A stretch of 64,000 nt of DNA from Puffinus mauretanicus (lineage: Eukaryota; Chordata; Aves; Procellariiformes; Procellariidae). The notes below the pieces were generated by a model. It was not told the origin of the DNA, did no database searches, and was given only the letters and a program-made list of their open reading frames with translations. Shown here piece by piece: positions 53,001 to 63,045 of this stretch. The stretch lies in NCBI GenBank assembly GCA_023333565.1, contig JAJKFH010000374.1, forward strand, positions 4,650,001 to 4,714,000. Reading direction: 5' to 3'. Each line of letters starts with the position of its first letter. The stretch's first letter is position 1. The position numbers were made by a program, and so were the translations under genes.

Positions 53001-56000
53001 AACTAGCCTAGGCTGCTCTGGCACTGTAAATGTTTAAATCACTGAAGCAGCCCGTTTGCTTCTGTAGTGGGAGAAAACATGAAACTGATTAAAACAGCAT
53101 AAATGCAACAGGAAAATCTTCCTCCTCCGCAGCCAGTTTGGGAATGGAAACTTACCTAGTTCTCATGGTCTTTTTTTTTTTTTCCCCTCTGTTTTTGCTC
53201 TGAAGTGGCCAGTGCGGGGGAAATTCTGTCCTTTAAAGGAAAAAGATCTTATAGCACCACTGGGCCACTCCAGCATGCCTCTTCTCAAGGAGTGGTGATC
53301 TGCTTCCAGAACAGGGGCAATGAGAGTAAGGAAGGCTTTAGGAGTCATGACAGACCGTTGCGTGCGCTGAAAATCTTCCTTTTGCCTCACATTGACATGG
53401 ATCGTGATACAGGGCTTACAATGACTGCTTTTCTGCTTCCCTCTACAACTCACAGAAACAACTCCAAACATCATCATAAACCGCAAGGAGTATCTCCTGA
53501 CTTGTCACAGTTACACAGTTTCTGAAACCTGAAAAAAATACTTGTGTCCTGTAAAATTCCTTTTCAGATACTGAAAGTCCTGTTGAAGGTAGTTTGATGA
53601 ACTGAGTAAATACAAATGGAAGCCTCATGGAGATTTTCATACATACCTAAACATATAATGAGAAAACCCTTGCAATTAACATTATATAGTTAGTCCCATT
53701 GGAACAGAAAAGGTCTGTTGAACTTTCTTTCCCAGCCTCACCTACTGTGATACTTCCACTGCTGAAAACAGTGCTAGGAAACTTGTTGATCTGCTGTCTC
53801 AGAAATATCCATCCCAATAATAAACAGGATGACCTGAACTTCAAATTAGCTCAGCACCACTGTCACACAGTATAAATTAAGAGGTCATTGCAGCCTGCTA
53901 AAGAGGAACTAGATGTGATGCTGGACAGTTTGCCATGGTATTGGACAACAGAGAAGCAACATTATACTGAGGTACACAGGTGTTGGTGACAGGCAAGAGA
54001 AATATCCTGAGAGAATAGCTATGATGTCTATATGTACTTTCAGTCAAGGCATCCAGCCTAGCTGCTGCCAAATTAGTCTATAGTAGAGATGTACTTCTGG
54101 TTTTCAAGTACTTTGAGATGCCCTGGAAGCATAAGTGGCAAAGTTGTGCTATTTTCCATTAGGTGTGTTCAGTCGTTAGGTGAACTGCTGTGGACAGTTT
54201 TAGCACTAAAACTGTAGTTTTAGCCTTGAGGCCCCCGCAGTGCCATTCAGTCCATCTGTAAAGATCTGCAAGGATCACTTAGAGAGAACTTCCACAGTTA
54301 GTAAAAATCTGCTGCTCCTTCCATAGTAGACTACAAGACTTCCTTTTCTCACGAAGCAAGTGCTTTTCATTTACAAGCACAGTCCACCAATTTCTGGTTT
54401 GGAAGGATTGGTCTAATTTCCTGTGAGTCTCTGAGAAAACCTCAGAAAGATTTGTCTCATAAGACATCTGGTCAGGTCTAATGTGTGGCACTCCCAGTGC
54501 TCAGACCTTCACCCTGTGTGAGGCTGGAGTATTGGCTTTACGAGTTTTTACAAACTGCTGACAGACATGGGGAGGTATGAACTCTGGTAGCTAGGGCTGA
54601 GATCAAAATCTGTATGTTCACTCCCTTCCAGTCTGCAGGAAGCTAAATACTTGTTCGTGCTGTTATAATCTGCCCAGAAAGCCAGTGTTTAGCTCTGCAG
54701 GCTAGCACGTGGAAAATGACATTTGAGAACAAACCTGCATGCAGATGATCTGCACTGAGGATACACAGACAAACATAACAAAATGCTGTATTCTCCCATA
54801 TGTCACTTAACCTTCTGACAACTGACATCCTTTTAAAAGTACTCATCCTTGAAATGAAGTCCTCACTAATCTGTAGCCTTAAGCAAACTCCACAAAACCA
54901 AAGGCTGAGATGGGGGAATCATCACCAAGGGTATTACAGGTTGGAAAGAGCAAGAGATGGGAAATCAGGTGCAGGAAGTATATAAGGGAAAAAGAACAGG
55001 GTTAAAGGACATCAAAGGCTGATTAATTCCTAAAGAAGATAAGGCTTTGAGAAAACTTCCCCTCCTATTACCTGTACACATAACCAATAGCTAAGTCACA
55101 GTAGCTTTTGTATGGGTAACACAAATATACATATGAAAATATGGGAAATAATGATTTACAAAGAGTATTTTTGCCTGCTTGCTACTTCTTTTTTAATTTT
55201 ATATAATAGGCACTATCTTAGGGAGAACTAAAACACTTGAGGTATTCATATGTTTCATATATATGACCTAAAATGGATGCTCCTTCTCTAGTCAAGTGAC
55301 ATAGTGAGGCTGACGAATCTTTAAGGCCTTAAGGATTTGAACAGGATGCTCACTCAACATGTTTCCAATTCACATTAGCTCTGTAAGACACATTTAAGCC
55401 AGTGGATTCATTAACATGAACATTAGAAGCACACAGGCATATACAGTGAGTCAAGTAATGCATCAGACCATGGAAATGATATTCACTTTAGCTGAAGTTG
55501 ATTTGTCTGTGATCAAAGTCTTTAACCAACCTTTAGGTCCTTTGAAGTTTATATTTGGGAAAAGTTTATTATGCCTCAGGAATTCTCTTCTTTGTCAGAA
55601 AGCAAGATCTTGAGCAGTAGTCAATCCTCTTGAGATACTGCTCTATAAATAATCCATTTTCCATTTTTTTTTCCTTCTACCATGAACACCATCCATTCCA
55701 GAAAAAAATACTCTTACAAATATTTGGGAGTAGTCAGAGTCTAATTTTTTGTAAAAAGTTATTTATTAATGATCCTGTTTTCTAATAAAACTGTTACTTC
55801 ATCACATCTGTCTTCACCTGATTTATACAGGTGTGAAATAAGAAACAAGTCCTGAAAGGTGTTTTTATTTATTCCAGAATATTGAGTAGCTCCTTATGGC
55901 AACAATTGATATAAAGTTCGTAATCACTAATGGCCAGACTACAGGAATATTCACACAACTCAAAAGTCTCCTTTCAGTACTTTTGGGACTTATTTTTGTG

Positions 56001-56715
56001 ACACGAACTAGATAATCTAGAGAGAGTTATTTGTTTGGTTGTTCCAAGAGCTTGTCAAGCATACTGTAATGAACATTTCTGCTTGGGACACTTAGATGTA
56101 ACCTTTTCCATGGCTTTCCTTTTGATGATTTGTTTTGTTCTTTCTTACCTATATTCACAAGCAGTTTTCAGATGTAGGGTCTTATAAAACTGTAACAAAA
56201 GATGACAAAGAGGAGGAAATTTCTAAAATACAACTAAATCACAAAGTGAGTTTGTTTAGGAAGTTGCTGGACATTCTTCCATTTGAAATTTTTTTTTTCC
56301 TGTAACAGCTATTCAGCTGTGCTTTTAATTTTATTTTTCACCTTTTGCCTTCTGTGTTTTCATTGAAATGGGAGCTGCATGTATAGGTGATGCATTCACA
56401 ACCAATTCGTCCAGGTTTCATGTGCTACGTACAGCTCAGCATGCTTTCTTCAAGCACATACTTTTTTTGAACAGTACAATTCTGTGCAGACTCAACTGCT
56501 GTCCTTGTAGCTCTCAGTTTCTCTCCCCCTTACTTTTCTTAAAAGTTGAGGAGTAGTCAGCTATTAAATTAGGCCCACCATTTATAAAGGGGTTTGCTCA
56601 CATTTCTTAAGATCTAGTCAGGCATAGGCTATTGTATTAAATACAGTTTTAAGTTTCCTTGGTCTAACGTCAAGATTCCACTGTGTAGTAACAATCAATA
56701 TTAGAATAAGAAGAC
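53001..56715. other. Intergenic flank downstream of DIO2
   Basis: No gene or repeat is recognised. The overlapping 106- and 107-codon frames on opposite strands at 53163-53525 have no domain and are treated as chance. Confidence 0.55.
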
Positions 56716-56735
56716 ACAGAAGAGGTATATTTTTC

Positions 56736-56748
56736 TTTATTGTTTATT
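56736..56748 (-). terminator. DIO2: Tandem AATAAA polyadenylation signals of DIO2
   Basis: Two AATAAA hexamers lie on the minus strand at 56743-56748 and 56736-56741. They are followed by a TCTTCTGTGTCTTCTTATT-type U/GU-rich stretch at about 56705-56725. They are about 220 nt beyond the SECIS, so mRNAs cleaved here keep it. The cleavage site is probably near 56710-56725. Confidence 0.75.
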
Positions 56749-56966
56749 ATAATACAAGAAAAACAAATCTAGAAAGCACATTTCATGGAGCACCATATTG
56801 TAACAAAATTTTGCTGGCTCTCCTACAAAGTGTATTTTTGACATTTAAACAATGACACACACATAGTCAGTACACACAGGCATCTACACCCCGGCGATCT
56901 TATTAATGGCCCCAAAGAGACCCCTCTTTCAAATACAGAAACACTAAGGTGCACAGAGGAATGCCA

Positions 56967-57031
56967 GTGTGAGGGCATCTGAACGCCAACTGAGTTAATA
57001 ACTCTTTTGTTAGCGATCTTCATAAGCACAC
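56967..57031 (-). promoter_or_regulatory. DIO2: SECIS element, form-2 type, of DIO2
   Basis: Every expected part of a eukaryotic SECIS is present on the minus strand. The lower helix is 57027-57031 paired with 56967-56971 (GUGUG/CACAC). The non-Watson-Crick quartet is UGAA at 57019-57022 against AGAU at 56977-56980. A 10-bp upper helix (57009-57018 with 56981-56990) has one U·U and one G·U. Next come unpaired AAAA at 57005-57008 and a 5-bp mini-stem, GAGUU/AACUC, closed by AUU (56992-57004). The mini-stem above the A-bulge is what defines form 2. The element recruits SBP2 and the Sec elongation factor so that the UGA codons about 4.4-4.8 kb upstream in the mRNA are decoded. No competing structure was found near the 3' end. 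Confidence 0.92.
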
Positions 57032-58230
57032 AAGCCTTCATTGTCTCACCCCATTCTCTCTTCTCTGAAGCCTCTAAATTGGGCCTAAAGGTCACTGAAT
57101 ATGGATCCGGCACAGACATGGTGTAGAGTTGAACAAAACTGGCCAATATTCCCTACCTGATACCTCTTATTGCTTTGGTTATAGTACTGAATGAAAGTCT
57201 TAAAAACTCTTAAACCTACACTCCACATCACAGAAAAGCCACTTTCACACATACCTCCCCACACACACCTGAACGCATAGCATTGATACCTTTTTGAGAA
57301 GCTTTGTGGGTTTCCCCACCAAGATCACCTTCATAAAAATGATTGCATTTTGTTTTTCAAAGTGTTCAGACAGTTGTTCAACAATATATTCCACAATATA
57401 TTTCTTTCTTTTTAATAGATAGGGTATGTTTTCCTGCTGCCTTAAATTTATGTCATTGTCTACACAAGCAAGAGCAAAATGCTACCGTTTTCATCTGTAC
57501 AAAATGTTTTACATCCATTTTATACAGTGCTAAATAATGATGCTAAGCACAGAACAATGTAGAATGATAGCCCAGAATAGCTTTTTACCTTGCTCAAAAT
57601 GAAAAAGTACTGGAAGTTTCCCATACTAATGTTGACAGACAGTATTGGGATCTCTACTATACACAGTAGCCTTCCAGAATACTTTCAGGCACCTATTTTG
57701 TGAGCTATTGCTCAATATGTATGTCACACTGAAGCACCTCAAGTAATATGGTTTAGTCCCCTCAAACAGTGAGAATAAGAGACAAAAGCAAATCCAGCCT
57801 CACAGCAGACTAGACCAATTGTGAAGTACGATGCTAGCAAGGTAGCAAAATTTCTGCCTGGACCCAAAACAAACCACTGTTACAATAATTTGGGGTATCT
57901 GACATATGGCCACTTCTATCATAAAATGAGGACAATGCTTGAAGTTTAATTTAAACCCCTTTCTATAAAATGTTTTAATTTTGTCAACAAAAAAAATGAA
58001 GAGCTTGTATTTCTATCAGCGACTTAAAAAGATATTTTTTCCTCTAAGCCCATTTCTCTTTGAAATACTTCCTCTGCTTTCTAACCACAAATTTTCTGGG
58101 GAAATTTAAGGATTTGCAATATGTATTTCTGTCTTGATAATCAGTGAGGCTGAACTATCTTTAAGTTTTGGGTTGGGTAATGCGTTCATGTTGCCAAGAA
58201 AGAAATGAAGTTATTGTGTATTTTTTCTTG

Positions 58231-58254
58231 TGGAAAATCCATGTGGATTTCCCA
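58231..58254 (-). repeat. Short perfect hairpin in the DIO2 3' UTR
   Basis: The arms at 58231-58241 and 58244-58254 pair on the transcript strand over 10 bp, including one G·U, around a four-base loop. It is too short for a microRNA precursor. Function unknown; it may be chance. Confidence 0.45.
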
Positions 58255-59125
58255 TTTACAGGAGCCAATTTTATAATTCCTTTATACTATGTGATGAACA
58301 GGCATCTATGAATAACAAGACGAAATAATGGAAATTCAAAAGGAGAAAATGGACTTGAAAAATAACTGTAACTTCAGATATGCAAAGGGGTATTAACTAA
58401 CTGAATTACTAACTCAGACGCTCTGCTCCGAGCTAAAGGTATGTTTCAACAGCTGTGCTAAACATTTGGCTAGCATTTCCTGGATAAACAGTTCAGACTT
58501 CAACTGTATGATGGGGAAAAGAAGAGAGAAAAAAAAGTTACTAGTTTTACAAAGGTTATGGAGTTGCTATGGTTTAATAAAGTTTCAGATGACTGAAGAA
58601 TAGCATATAATAAGGAAAAGATGTTGTGCTGGGTATATCAATACATATTTTCACTTGGAGTAATGTCTACAGCTTTACTCACCTGAGTAAAAGGACAGTG
58701 TAGCAAAAACAGAAGAGATTCAGAGACAGGCAAAGAATATGGACCTATGTAAGTATGTGAATTATTGGTTGGCTTAAGAAACAAACAAAAGGTATGTAAA
58801 TTTCTATATAGAGTATATAATCACTGACATACAGAAGAAAAATTGGTATCACTCCTGTTTATACTGTTTTAGCATACAAGAGCAAGAAATTAAAAAAACA
58901 TTGAAAAGCAGCCAATTTAAATCTGAACAAAAAATCTGGCTTTATTTGTTTTTCTTTGTTCTTAAACATGATTTTTTTTTATTTTAGTATTCCCCACCTC
59001 AAGAAATATTTAGATCTCAAATATCAGGATCAGCCTCTCATAGAGATGATGAGACATCAATGATCACATTAGACAAGACAAAAATAATAAGGGCTGAAGC
59101 TAATGAAAATTCCAGAAGAAATTAT

Positions 59126-59219
59126 TGCACCTTCCCCTGAAGCATCTGATACAGTCAGAGGTAGGACACTGGACTAAATAGACCACGTAGTTTGGCTACG
59201 TTACTGTTCCTATGATATT
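59126..59219 (+). mobile_element. Ancient CR1 3'-end fragment in the DIO2 3' UTR
   Basis: The stretch 'ccttcccctgaagcatctg', then 'aggacactggactaaatag', then 'gttcctatgat' follows the 3' end of an old amniote CR1 family whose consensus reads roughly 'ctggactagatggacca' at this point. It is antisense to DIO2, with no coding capacity. Identification is from memory of the consensus. Confidence 0.65.
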
Positions 59220-59349
59220 AGATTTAAAAACTTCAGTTATGTATCCCAGTTAGTCATGAAAATGTAAAACAATCTTCCACACTGAGTAATGAGTTACAGT
59301 AACGTTAATGAATGGGCGGACAGAATAATTATTATTATTGGTCCTAGAC

Positions 59350-59456
59350 ACCACGTATGTGTGCATGCATATGTATATACATACATAAAAATATATGATA
59401 TACATCTATATGCATACGTAAATGCATACATACACACACACACACACAGAGACACA
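59350..59456. repeat. Compound TA/CA microsatellite
   Basis: Alternating purine-pyrimidine DNA begins with 'catgcatatgtatatacat', continues with ATAC-like units, and ends in a pure CA run at 59432-59448. It lies in the DIO2 3' UTR. The CA part is complementary to the TG tract at 59541-59556. Confidence 0.85.
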
Positions 59457-59540
59457 TGCCTTCTGAGAAGTGGGGCTCACCAGAAGGTCTGAAGACCATT
59501 CTTTACACCCTTCTCTGATACACGTTACCAAACTGTGTGA

Positions 59541-59556
59541 CTGTGTGTGTGTATGT
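59541..59556. repeat. TG tract
   Basis: The 16-nt 'ctgtgtgtgtgtatgt' is the exact reverse complement of a sequence embedded in the CA-rich run ending at 59449, about 90 nt away. Confidence 0.8.
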
Positions 59557-61384
59557 TTAACAGTGTGTGGAGGAAAATGTGAGAAGGAAGGGAAGCATGA
59601 ACCTGAGTATGGGAGAAATCAGTCATGTTACTGTCATTATTTCAGATCTGTGCTTGAAAACACATTTCCAAATGCCTTGTACATTGGCTAAGTTGACCAT
59701 CAGCCAAGCAAGAAGAAATACACGATATTAAAGGGAAATTGTGAAAATGAAAATATTTATGTATGTATTTTCTGTTCTTTCCTGTGTTAGTATTAATACA
59801 TCATACTCCTGACAATTGGCAGGATGAGAAATTAAAAGAACTAATTTGATTTTTGCCACTTACCCTGTTTATATGTTTCATGTTTCTGCCAAAGTTGAGA
59901 GAAAATTTGGATAGTCCATCTCCCTATGGGTTTTCATTTATCAACTCTAATGGGTTAGCTCATTGTAAATTTGCCTTTTCATCAGGCTTGATTAAATAAT
60001 TTTATTTTAGAAATACCTAAACTTAATGTATACTCGAAGTTGACAGTATCTCTTTAAACATAATTAATAATTCCTCAGACCCATTCGTATGAAAATTCTG
60101 CCATCTTTTACACTTATTCACATTAATTCACACTATTTGTCCTCCCTGTTTCTCTGGGAAGGCTTTTGAGAACACGAGTGAAACAAACAGATTATCACCT
60201 CATCTGATAGCAGAGCTGCAGCTAATCAATTCTGAGGCTGCAAACAACTTAACTTCCAGACAAACTAACGTAGCTATAAACTAGTCGCAGGTATCTAAGA
60301 TGATAGCAAAAATCAGCATGACTACATTTAACAGGGTAAATGACAGGATAGGTTTCCATTTCAATGAGGTAAAGTTGTGTATAAGTTCCCCCATCCCCAA
60401 AATACATCTGTAAGGTCATTATCTCAAATAAAAATAAAGAGAGAAATAAGTTATTCTTTAAAAAGCTGAAAATGAAATTACCTTCAAGCCTATTGCTAGA
60501 CAGAAAGAGATCAAGGCGGGTAAGGAAACTGAGAAGAGAACCAGAGAATATTGATAAATGTGTGTTGTCAGCTCTGAGAACTGAGGGTTGGTTGGCATCA
60601 GCTGAGTTTTGCCTCATGATGCACGTTCTAGATGGTTCTCGCTGTTTTGTTACAAATAGTCCAGGTTTTTTAGTTTTCAAATTGTAATGGGCTTATTTGA
60701 TCACTTTTGTCTTTCTGGTCCAACTCCATAGATTTTAACCTCTTTCTCAGCAGGCACAGGCCTGCATACTGGGTACAAACATATAGATAGAATTACATAG
60801 TTAACATGCTGTGCAGGGGCGTCCATAGAGAGTACAAACACCAGCATACAATGTTTCGTCTTGAGCTGAGCAGCCAGTCTGCCTGCAGGATGCATTGCAT
60901 GGTGGTTCCTGTAGTCTCTGAACAATAAAATCTCTAGAGAGAGGACAATTGCCACACTCCACTGCATTTCTATGCAAAGCAATTGCAAACCCCCTGGCTC
61001 CTCCCAGGTTGCTTGCATTGGCCACAGGAGGGTAAAGAAGCGTTTCTGATGAAATGCACGGCATTGCCTTTCCGTGGATTGCCTTCCAAGCAGCAACGCT
61101 TTCTGGCTCACCCCAGGGCCAACACTTCATGAGACAGGTTCCTGGGAGACAGGTCTTATCTCACCACTCTTCCTGCTCGTCAGCAGCTTTTCACAGAAGC
61201 CTCTTCACCTCTTCGGTCCCGTAGCGAGCGCAGGAGTGGGATTTTTTTCATACAATAATGTTTCTGTGGAGTTAGTTTTTTATTTTCTTTTCCTAGTTCA
61301 TGTTCATTTGACCTTGTTATCAAATGTGTTCCCCTGCAATCATCTGAAAGGCATATGTTTTCTTTTTTTCCCTTTTACATCACT

Positions 61385-62002
61385 TTAAAGGGACACATCT
61401 GTTGATATAGCTTCTGTAGAGAATGGATTTCATCTTTTGCTGAAGTTTTGTTCCAGCCAAAGCCGAACCTCCTGCAGATTGTAGAAAAAGGGGCCTTTGC
61501 CTCCCAGGTAGGCGATTTTTTGTCTCTGCACAATGCATACTCGCTCAAATGAAACCCCGTAGGCCACATTGGCATTGTTGTCCATGCAGTCAGCCACCAC
61601 TTGGCACTGAGGTGGCAAGGAAAAGCGCTCTAGGAGCTGGTGAGCAGCTGCGCATCGGTCTTCCTGGTTCCTGTGTTTCTTAACTTCAAATGAAGAGGGA
61701 GAGATTCCAGGGGCAGCCCAGCCATCTGACGGGTGAGCCTCATCGATGTAGACCAACAGAAAGTCAGCCACACCAGAGAACTCCTCCACCAGCTTGCTGA
61801 AGGCCGACAACTGGCTTGTGAACGGTGGTCAGGTAGCTGAACCAAAATTGACCACCAGTGGCCGCTCGGAGTTGGCAAAATCCAGAAGGTGACATTTGGT
61901 TCCACACTTGCCACCAACACTCTTCCAGCTGCTACTGCTGCCATCACTGCCCTTGGCTATGTGGATTACACTGGAGTTTGGGGCTTCTCCTCCCAGTTTG
62001 AC
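61385..62002 (-). CDS. DIO2: Type 2 iodothyronine deiodinase, terminal coding exon (selenoprotein)
   Basis: This exon encodes the last 205 residues of type 2 deiodinase. The family is an ER-membrane selenoenzyme that removes the outer-ring iodine of T4 to give active T3. Translation starts at VKLGGEAPNSS just after a splice acceptor and continues in one frame through two TGA codons to TAA. Exon residue 58 is selenocysteine in the family signature NFGSAT-U-PPFTSQL. The conserved YIDEAHPSDGWA block and the thioredoxin-fold segments ending in AYGVSFERVCIVQRQKIAYL follow. The N-terminal membrane anchor belongs to exon 1, outside the window. If exon 1 adds the usual 74 residues, the protein is 279 aa, which I recall as the chicken length. 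Ordinary gene callers will split the exon at 61829-61831 or stop at 61430. No frameshift or other damage is seen. DIO1 and DIO3 share the fold, but the sequence around Sec and the C-terminus are DIO2-type. Confidence 0.97.
61430..61432 (-). other. DIO2: Second in-frame UGA near the C-terminus
   Basis: A second TGA follows the NFSKR codons. Fourteen more sense codons (NPFSTEAISTDVSL) follow before the TAA at 61385-61387. Vertebrate DIO2 genes are known to carry a second C-terminal UGA that can be read as Sec or act as the real stop. It is not needed for catalysis in mammals. Which outcome applies here cannot be told from sequence. Confidence 0.9.
61829..61831 (-). other. DIO2: Active-site selenocysteine codon (UGA)
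   Basis: The in-frame TGA sits between the GSAT and PPFTSQL codons, the universal deiodinase active-site context. It is exon residue 58, near protein residue 132 if exon 1 supplies 74 residues. Reading on through it keeps the deiodinase frame for another 147 codons, so it is recoded as Sec and is not a nonsense mutation. Sec is the nucleophile that accepts iodine in this family. Confidence 0.97.
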
Positions 62003-62046
62003 CTGACGGCAAAACAAATTAAAACATAGCAAGTTAGTGCGACTTG
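62003..62046 (-). other. DIO2: Splice acceptor of the DIO2 terminal exon
   Basis: Reading the minus strand, a T-rich tract leads to GCCGTCAG, and the exon begins at 62002 with GTC (Val), so the intron is phase 0. A branch-like CTAAC lies at 62033-62037, roughly 30 nt upstream of the AG. The junction falls just before VKLGGEAP, where the single coding-region intron lies in known vertebrate DIO2 genes. Confidence 0.88.
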
Positions 62047-62169
62047 CTTGTCCGGTATCCTTATGAATACTTTTTTCAAATAAATAAAGTCACTTGTTCA
62101 AAGAGTACATCTAACTACCTGCATGGACACTAGCATGGGGATATAGCAAATTATCAAAAGCAGCAGCTT

Positions 62170-63045
62170 CAGAAAAGTTCATCTAGTCCATCTCCACTCA
62201 CAGTGCAGGGAAATGTGGCATTCCTGACAGGTATACTACTTCATCATTGTTAGAAAGTTTGATCTGAGATCCGTCTTGTCCTGTCCACTACACACATAGT
62301 CCTGTCCACCCTTATGTATTTGCAGAGTCTTATTTGCTTTCAGACAGACTACCTCCAATTTCTTCTAATTTTTTCTTTTCTCTGTGAGCCAAATTTTCTA
62401 GCCATGATTTTTTTTCACTGCCATCCTCTGAGTTCTCTCCACTTGGTTCACATCTTACTTGAAGAGCAGTGTTCAAAACTTCAAAAGAGTTTTTACTAAT
62501 TCTCAGAACAATCAGACAATTACTTCATGTATCACACAGGCTACACCTGTTTGTACATTCCAGATGGTTGCTATTTATGAAACATCATGACTGTTTTGGA
62601 AGAACAGACTGTTGACTAGGGGTTAGCTAATGAGAAGTTATAATGCCTGGGTCCCTTTTTCTGTCTTTCTAGTTGCTCCCCATCATGGATTTGGGTACTT
62701 CAGTCCAGCCTGAATTTGGTGCTTTGCACTTGGCCCCATTGAACTGCATCCTACATTTCAAGCCGTTTTTCCAAAATCATTCTGCATTGTATTCCCAATT
62801 TTCATAACACATGCAGTGCCTCTCAATTTTGAGGGGTTTGCAGTTTTGATACATGTATCTTCTCTTCCATCCATCCTTCCATTCCATCCCAGAATGAAAA
62901 TACTCAGATTACCAAACACAAGAGAGATCTCTGCAGACACCCACTCTTATATCATTCTGTTTTGACAGTGGACCATCCAAGACTGTGCTCTCCAAAGGGT
63001 TTTCTAACCACTTTGCAGTAATTTCATCAGTGATTGAGTGACACA
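62170..63045 (-). mobile_element. Ancient, degraded CR1 LINE in the DIO2 intron
   Basis: The plus strand follows, in order, the reverse complement of an old amniote CR1 family. There is a 'catctagtccatctcc' stretch near the 3' end (about 62180). 'gttctctccacttggttcac' and 'gtgttcaaaact' blocks lie around 62430-62480. A 'gctttgcacttg...attgaactgcatcctac' block follows around 62720-62755. A 'cccagaatg...ctctgcagacacccactc' block and a 'ctccaaagggttttctaacca' block (about 62990) close the series. There are many indels, at least one large internal deletion near 62.3 kb, and no open frame. The copy has the same orientation as DIO2, and its 3' end is about 170 nt from the exon. The identification rests on remembered consensus sequence, and the end points are approximate. 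Confidence 0.72.

Larger units (their letters stand above)
56716..61384 (-). other. DIO2: DIO2 3' untranslated region (about 4.7 kb)
   Basis: The region extends from the TAA stop to a pair of AATAAA signals and contains the SECIS. The length fits the roughly 6-kb DIO2 mRNA known from chicken. ATTTA pentamers, often linked with unstable mRNA, occur on the transcript strand about ten times, for example near 57444, 57532, 58795, 59176, 59410, 59956, 59993, 60340 and 60558. An old CR1 3' end (59126-59219), a compound AT/CA repeat (59350-59456) and a TG tract (59541-59556) lie inside it. Open frames of 100-143 codons here (57146-56823, 60680-60249, 61111-60701) have no recognisable domains and are taken as chance. 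The left boundary is inferred from the poly(A) signals. Confidence 0.8.

Noticed and set aside
60249..61130. Open frames of 143, 136 and 109 codons in the DIO2 3' UTR
   Set aside because: They lie inside the 3' UTR, overlap each other, and resemble no known protein. They do not continue the deiodinase frame.
61630..61947. 105-codon minus-strand frame inside the DIO2 exon
   Set aside because: Out-of-frame shadow of the deiodinase coding sequence.
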